Of a stretch of 9,182 nt of DNA, positions 7,100-9,182 are shown one piece after another (within the stretch, counting starts at the first letter, position 1; the number at the start of each line of letters is the position of its first letter). The notes below the pieces were generated by a model. It ran no database searches. It was given only the letters and a program-made list of their open reading frames with translations, and was not told the origin of the DNA. Source of the stretch: an uncultured Collinsella sp. (lineage in GTDB: Bacteria; Actinomycetota; Coriobacteriia; Coriobacteriales; Coriobacteriaceae); the NCBI GenBank assembly GCA_902493125.1, contig CABUOF010000071.1, forward strand, positions 1 to 9,182. The letters are read 5' to 3'. The translations under genes were made by a program, and so were the position numbers.

Positions 7100-7218
7100 A
7101 CGGCTCTCCTTTCACACCGCCGTTTAACTTTATTTTACTTTAGTTAATTCTGATTAAAAGTGAGGGCTCTTTATCTGGAGCATCAATTAGGCGTGTGTGT
7201 CATCGGCGTGGCGCTTGA
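7100..7218 (-). promoter_or_regulatory. AT-rich promoter/operator region of ATPase B
   Basis: This 119-base gap is much richer in A and T between about 7123 and 7157 than anything nearby. It contains a perfect inverted repeat TTAACT (7124-7129)/AGTTAA (7142-7147) with a 12-base centre, and overlapping it TTAAT (7144-7148)/ATTAA (7153-7157). On the - strand TAAAGT occurs twice within this palindrome, and TAAAAT is a possible -10, but no good -35 is seen. The arrangement fits a promoter with a dimeric repressor site close to the ribosome binding site; autoregulation by the winged-helix ATPase is conceivable. Confidence 0.45.
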
Positions 7219-7249
7219 ATGTGACAAAGGGACAGCTCCTTTGTCACAT
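7219..7249. repeat. Palindromic interspersed repeat, copy R3
   Basis: Perfect 12-base arms (7219-7230 ATGTGACAAAGG and 7238-7249) with centre GACAGCT. It differs from the R1 core at one base in the centre only. The arm on the trmL side contains the trmL stop codon (TGA on the - strand at 7246-7244), the same geometry as R1 and the TetM-like gene. There is no T run after the hairpin in the trmL transcript. R3 and R2 bracket the complete ATPase B gene with its promoter region. Confidence 0.9.
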
Positions 7250-7843
7250 CCCTGCAAAGCCCGTTTGTCGTAGCGCCTCGTAGAGGACGATGGCGGCGCT
7301 GTTGGAGAGGTTGAGTGCGCTGATACGGTAATCGTCCGGGTTGACGAAGTTGCCGCAGATATCCTGCCGAAGGATGGCCTCATGGCCGTCCTCGATATGC
7401 CCGAGTGATTCCTCGTGGGCTTCCCATGTCTCGGCGTTATCGAGCGAGTCACAATCGCGCAGCATCGGGATGCGCTCGCAACGCTCGGGCGCCGCGGCGA
7501 GCAGCTCCTCGGGAATACCCGAGCTCTCGCTGCCAAAGACTAAGTAGTCGCCATCGCGGTAGGTACTCTGAACATAGGTGCGGCGTGCCTTTTTGGTCAG
7601 CAGATGCAGGCGACCATCGGCGGGGGAGAGACCGTTGCGAGCAAGGAAATCCTCCCAGCCGGCATAGGTCGTCACGTCCAAGTTTTGCCAGTAGCCCAGA
7701 CCGGCGCGACGTACCGTCTTGTCATCGAGCGAAAAGCCCAGTGGCTCCACCAGATGCAGATGGGCGCCGGTGACCACGCAGGTACGGCCGATATTGCCCG
7801 TATTGGCCGGAATCTCGGGTGCATACAGCACGATATTGAACAT
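7244..7843 (-). CDS. trmL: tRNA (cytidine/uridine(34)-2'-O)-methyltransferase, TrmL
   Basis: A 199-residue cytoplasmic SPOUT-class methyltransferase that, by family, uses S-adenosylmethionine to 2'-O-methylate the wobble nucleotide of certain leucine tRNAs. The start MFNIVLYAPEIPANTGNIGR matches the family N terminus (NTGNIGR at 14-20). FGSESSGIP (103-111) and LNLSNSAAIVLYEA (177-190) are the other two knot motifs that form the cofactor site. The ATG at 7843 has AAGGAG four bases upstream; longer in-frame starts (to 8056) run into the neighbouring gene and are rejected. The protein is longer than the E. coli enzyme (about 157 residues) because roughly 43 residues (about 132-174) are inserted just before the last knot motif, rich in Glu, Asp and His. 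The last codon and stop, ATGTGA, lie in repeat R3. It starts only 24 bases beyond the hairpin that follows the CobW-family gene. Confidence 0.92.
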   Translation of the reverse strand: MFNIVLYAPEIPANTGNIGRTCVVTGAHLHLVEPLGFSLDDKTVRRAGLGYWQNLDVTTYAGWEDFLARNGLSPADGRLHLLTKKARRTYVQSTYRDGDYLVFGSESSGIPEELLAAAPERCERIPMLRDCDSLDNAETWEAHEESLGHIEDGHEAILRQDICGNFVNPDDYRISALNLSNSAAIVLYEALRQTGFAGM

Positions 7844-7864
7844 GAATCTCCTTGGCTCAGAACG

Positions 7865-7898
7865 AAAAACCACCACGAAGGGTACCTTCGTGGTGGTT
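7865..7898 (-). terminator. Intrinsic terminator after the CobW-family gene
   Basis: Fourteen-base perfect arms (7868-7881 and 7885-7898) with a three-base loop. On the - strand the stem is followed directly by a T run (AAAAA at 7865-7869 on the + strand, partly within the stem). This is a strong Rho-independent terminator for leftward transcription from the CobW-family gene, whose stop is 40 bases upstream. The trmL ribosome binding site begins 12 bases after the T run, leaving no room for a promoter downstream of the hairpin. Confidence 0.85.
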
Positions 7899-7938
7899 AG
7901 GCGGTTACGTGGGCGGAAAAATGCCCGCTTGGATAAAC

Positions 7939-9069
7939 CTAGGCGCGGTGCCAGTCGGTCAGGCAGGCGTCCAACGCGGCGATGAGCGCGTCCTTGTCCA
8001 TGTGACGGCCGATGATGCACAGGCTCGTCATGCGATCGCCCGTCTCGTCGTCCCAAATCTGCATGATCTCGGGGTTCTCGTCGATAATCCTCTGCTTCTC
8101 GCCTTCGGGTGCAGAGTCAACGAAAAGACCGTTCTCCATCAGGCGCATCTGGTGGCCGGCCTGCTCAAACATGTAGCACATGTCCGGATTGTCGGCCTGC
8201 CACAGCGGACCCTTGACGCGGATGACCTCGTCGGGCCACTCCTGCTCAACAAAATCGGTAAACTTCTGCAGGTCAAATGGCTTGCGGCGCGAGTACACAA
8301 AGGTCTCGATGTCGTACTCGAGCACCTCGGGGTCTTCGTGCTCCTCGGGATGCTCCATGGCCTCGATCCAGGCGGCGGAGTTGTAGGCGCGCATAAAGTC
8401 GAAGCGGTCGGTGTCGAGCAGCTCCTCCATCGGGACCTCGCCGTTTTGGGCTTCGACGATCACGGCGTCCTTCTGCAGGCTGCGCACGATGGCCTTGAGC
8501 TCGGCGATCTGCTCAGGACTCACGGTATCGGTCTTGTTGAGGATCAGCGTAGAGCAGAACTCGATCTGCTGGATGAGCAGGCTCTCGATGTCGTCCTCGT
8601 CGATATCCTCGGCCAGCAGGTCGCGGCCGCCGTTGAACTCGTCATACATGCGGGCGCAATCGACCACGGCTACGATGTTGTCGAGCGCGAGCTTGGGCTC
8701 GCCGCCCACCTTGGCCTCGTCGCAGAAGCTCGAGATGGTGTAGGCGATGGGGATAGGCTCGCAAATGCCCGAAGCCTCGATGATGATGTAGTCGAAGTTG
8801 CCCGAATCGGCGATGCCCTGCAGCTGGTTGGCAAGGTCGTCCGAAAGCGTGCAGCAGATGCAGCCGTTGGTGAGCGGGATGAGGTCGTCGGTCTCGGAAA
8901 GGCCGCCGTCGGCGATAAGGCTGGCGTCGACGTTGATCTCGCCGATATCGTTGACGATAACGGCGGCGCGGATGCCGCCGTCGTTAGCGAGGATGTGGTT
9001 GAGCAGCGTGGTCTTGCCGGCACCGAGGTATCCGGTAAGCATGATGATCTTCACGGGTTTGTTGGGCAT
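7939..9069 (-). CDS. CobW/G3E-family GTPase, putative metal chaperone
   Basis: A 376-residue cytoplasmic GTPase of the G3E (CobW/P47K/YeiR/ZNG1-like) family, whose members use GTP to insert or traffic metals such as zinc or cobalt. Motifs are Walker A GYLGAGKTT (13-21), VNDIGEINVD (39-48), metal-binding CICC (70-73), IIIEASG (95-101) and base-specificity NKTD (178-181). A CobW C-terminal domain covers about 250-370, including RRKPFDLQKF and a final CIIGRHMDKD segment. A short acidic, histidine-containing linker EHPEEHEDPE lies between the domains, instead of the long His tract seen in some relatives. The start at 9069 is chosen because AAGGAGG (9074-9080) precedes it; the in-frame ATG at 9090 would put that site inside the coding region. 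It ends before a strong terminator. No Zur-like box or cobalamin riboswitch is recognisable in the short upstream segment, so the metal is not assignable. The symbol cobW is not given because cobalamin synthesis is unsupported. Confidence 0.9.
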   Translation of the reverse strand: MPNKPVKIIMLTGYLGAGKTTLLNHILANDGGIRAAVIVNDIGEINVDASLIADGGLSETDDLIPLTNGCICCTLSDDLANQLQGIADSGNFDYIIIEASGICEPIPIAYTISSFCDEAKVGGEPKLALDNIVAVVDCARMYDEFNGGRDLLAEDIDEDDIESLLIQQIEFCSTLILNKTDTVSPEQIAELKAIVRSLQKDAVIVEAQNGEVPMEELLDTDRFDFMRAYNSAAWIEAMEHPEEHEDPEVLEYDIETFVYSRRKPFDLQKFTDFVEQEWPDEVIRVKGPLWQADNPDMCYMFEQAGHQMRLMENGLFVDSAPEGEKQRIIDENPEIMQIWDDETGDRMTSLCIIGRHMDKDALIAALDACLTDWHRA

Positions 9070-9182
9070 GTGCCCTCCTTTGTTAGACATGGCTTACAGT
9101 TAAATCTTATGCCAAACGCCTGCTCTTATACCCACGCGTCGGCAAATAACACAGGCTACTCCCAGGCTCCCAACACATCGGG
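9070..9182. other. Upstream region of the CobW-family gene
   Basis: Contains the ribosome binding site AAGGAGG on the - strand (9074-9080). A TAAGAT (9104-9109, - strand) could be a -10, but no acceptable -35 lies at standard spacing. A TTGGCA (9110-9115, - strand) has no -10 at the right distance. No open reading frame, RNA gene or repeat is recognised in the last 90 bases. Confidence 0.4.

Noticed and set aside
2234..7249. The three palindromes as a CRISPR array
   Set aside because: Copies are kilobases apart with genes between them, are fully palindromic, and no cas gene is present.
9070..9090. In-frame ATG at 9090 as the start of the CobW-family gene
   Set aside because: The strong AAGGAGG would then be inside the coding region, and homologous sequence begins after ATG 9069.

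Overview
The window looks like chromosomal DNA from a high-GC, Gram-positive gut actinobacterium, most likely a coriobacterium such as Collinsella. The grounds are GC-rich codon choice, strong AGGAG-type ribosome binding sites, the kinds of homologue present, and an interspersed palindrome that starts with ATGTGACAAAGG. The genus is an inference from recalled resemblance; no search was run.

Layout from left to right. Positions 1-236 are a leader with no confident gene. A 667-residue translational GTPase of the TetM/EF-G type follows on the + strand (237-2240). A palindromic repeat (R1, 2234-2266) overlaps its stop codon. Next come a promoter-like direct repeat and a two-gene + strand unit: an Orc1/Cdc6-like AAA ATPase (2334-3452) that overlaps a short, class II UvrA-like ABC ATPase (3445-5958). 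A second palindrome (R2, 5960-5994) separates this unit from a second, divergent ATPase of the same family on the - strand (5999-7099). This gene has an AT-rich, operator-like upstream region and is followed upstream by a third palindrome (R3, 7219-7249). R3 overlaps the stop codon of a - strand tRNA 2'-O-methyltransferase gene, trmL (7244-7843). Upstream of trmL is a classic intrinsic terminator (7868-7898), and then a - strand CobW/G3E GTPase gene (7939-9069). The last 92 bases or so hold only its upstream region.

Housekeeping or metal-homeostasis genes (trmL, the CobW-family gene) and a TetM-like GTPase therefore surround a central block with the order R1-[ATPase A-UvrA2]-R2-[ATPase B]-R3. 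The three related palindromes punctuate this block exactly, so it resembles one or two gene modules placed between interspersed repeats. The paired ATPases plus a UvrA2-type DNA-binding ABC ATPase are the best candidate for an undescribed system. A role in DNA surveillance, drug tolerance or defence is only inference; nothing in the sequence proves that the genes act together. The TetM-like protein and the UvrA2-like protein belong to families that include antibiotic-protection proteins (TetM/TetO and DrrC), but key features are diverged, and resistance should not be assumed for either.
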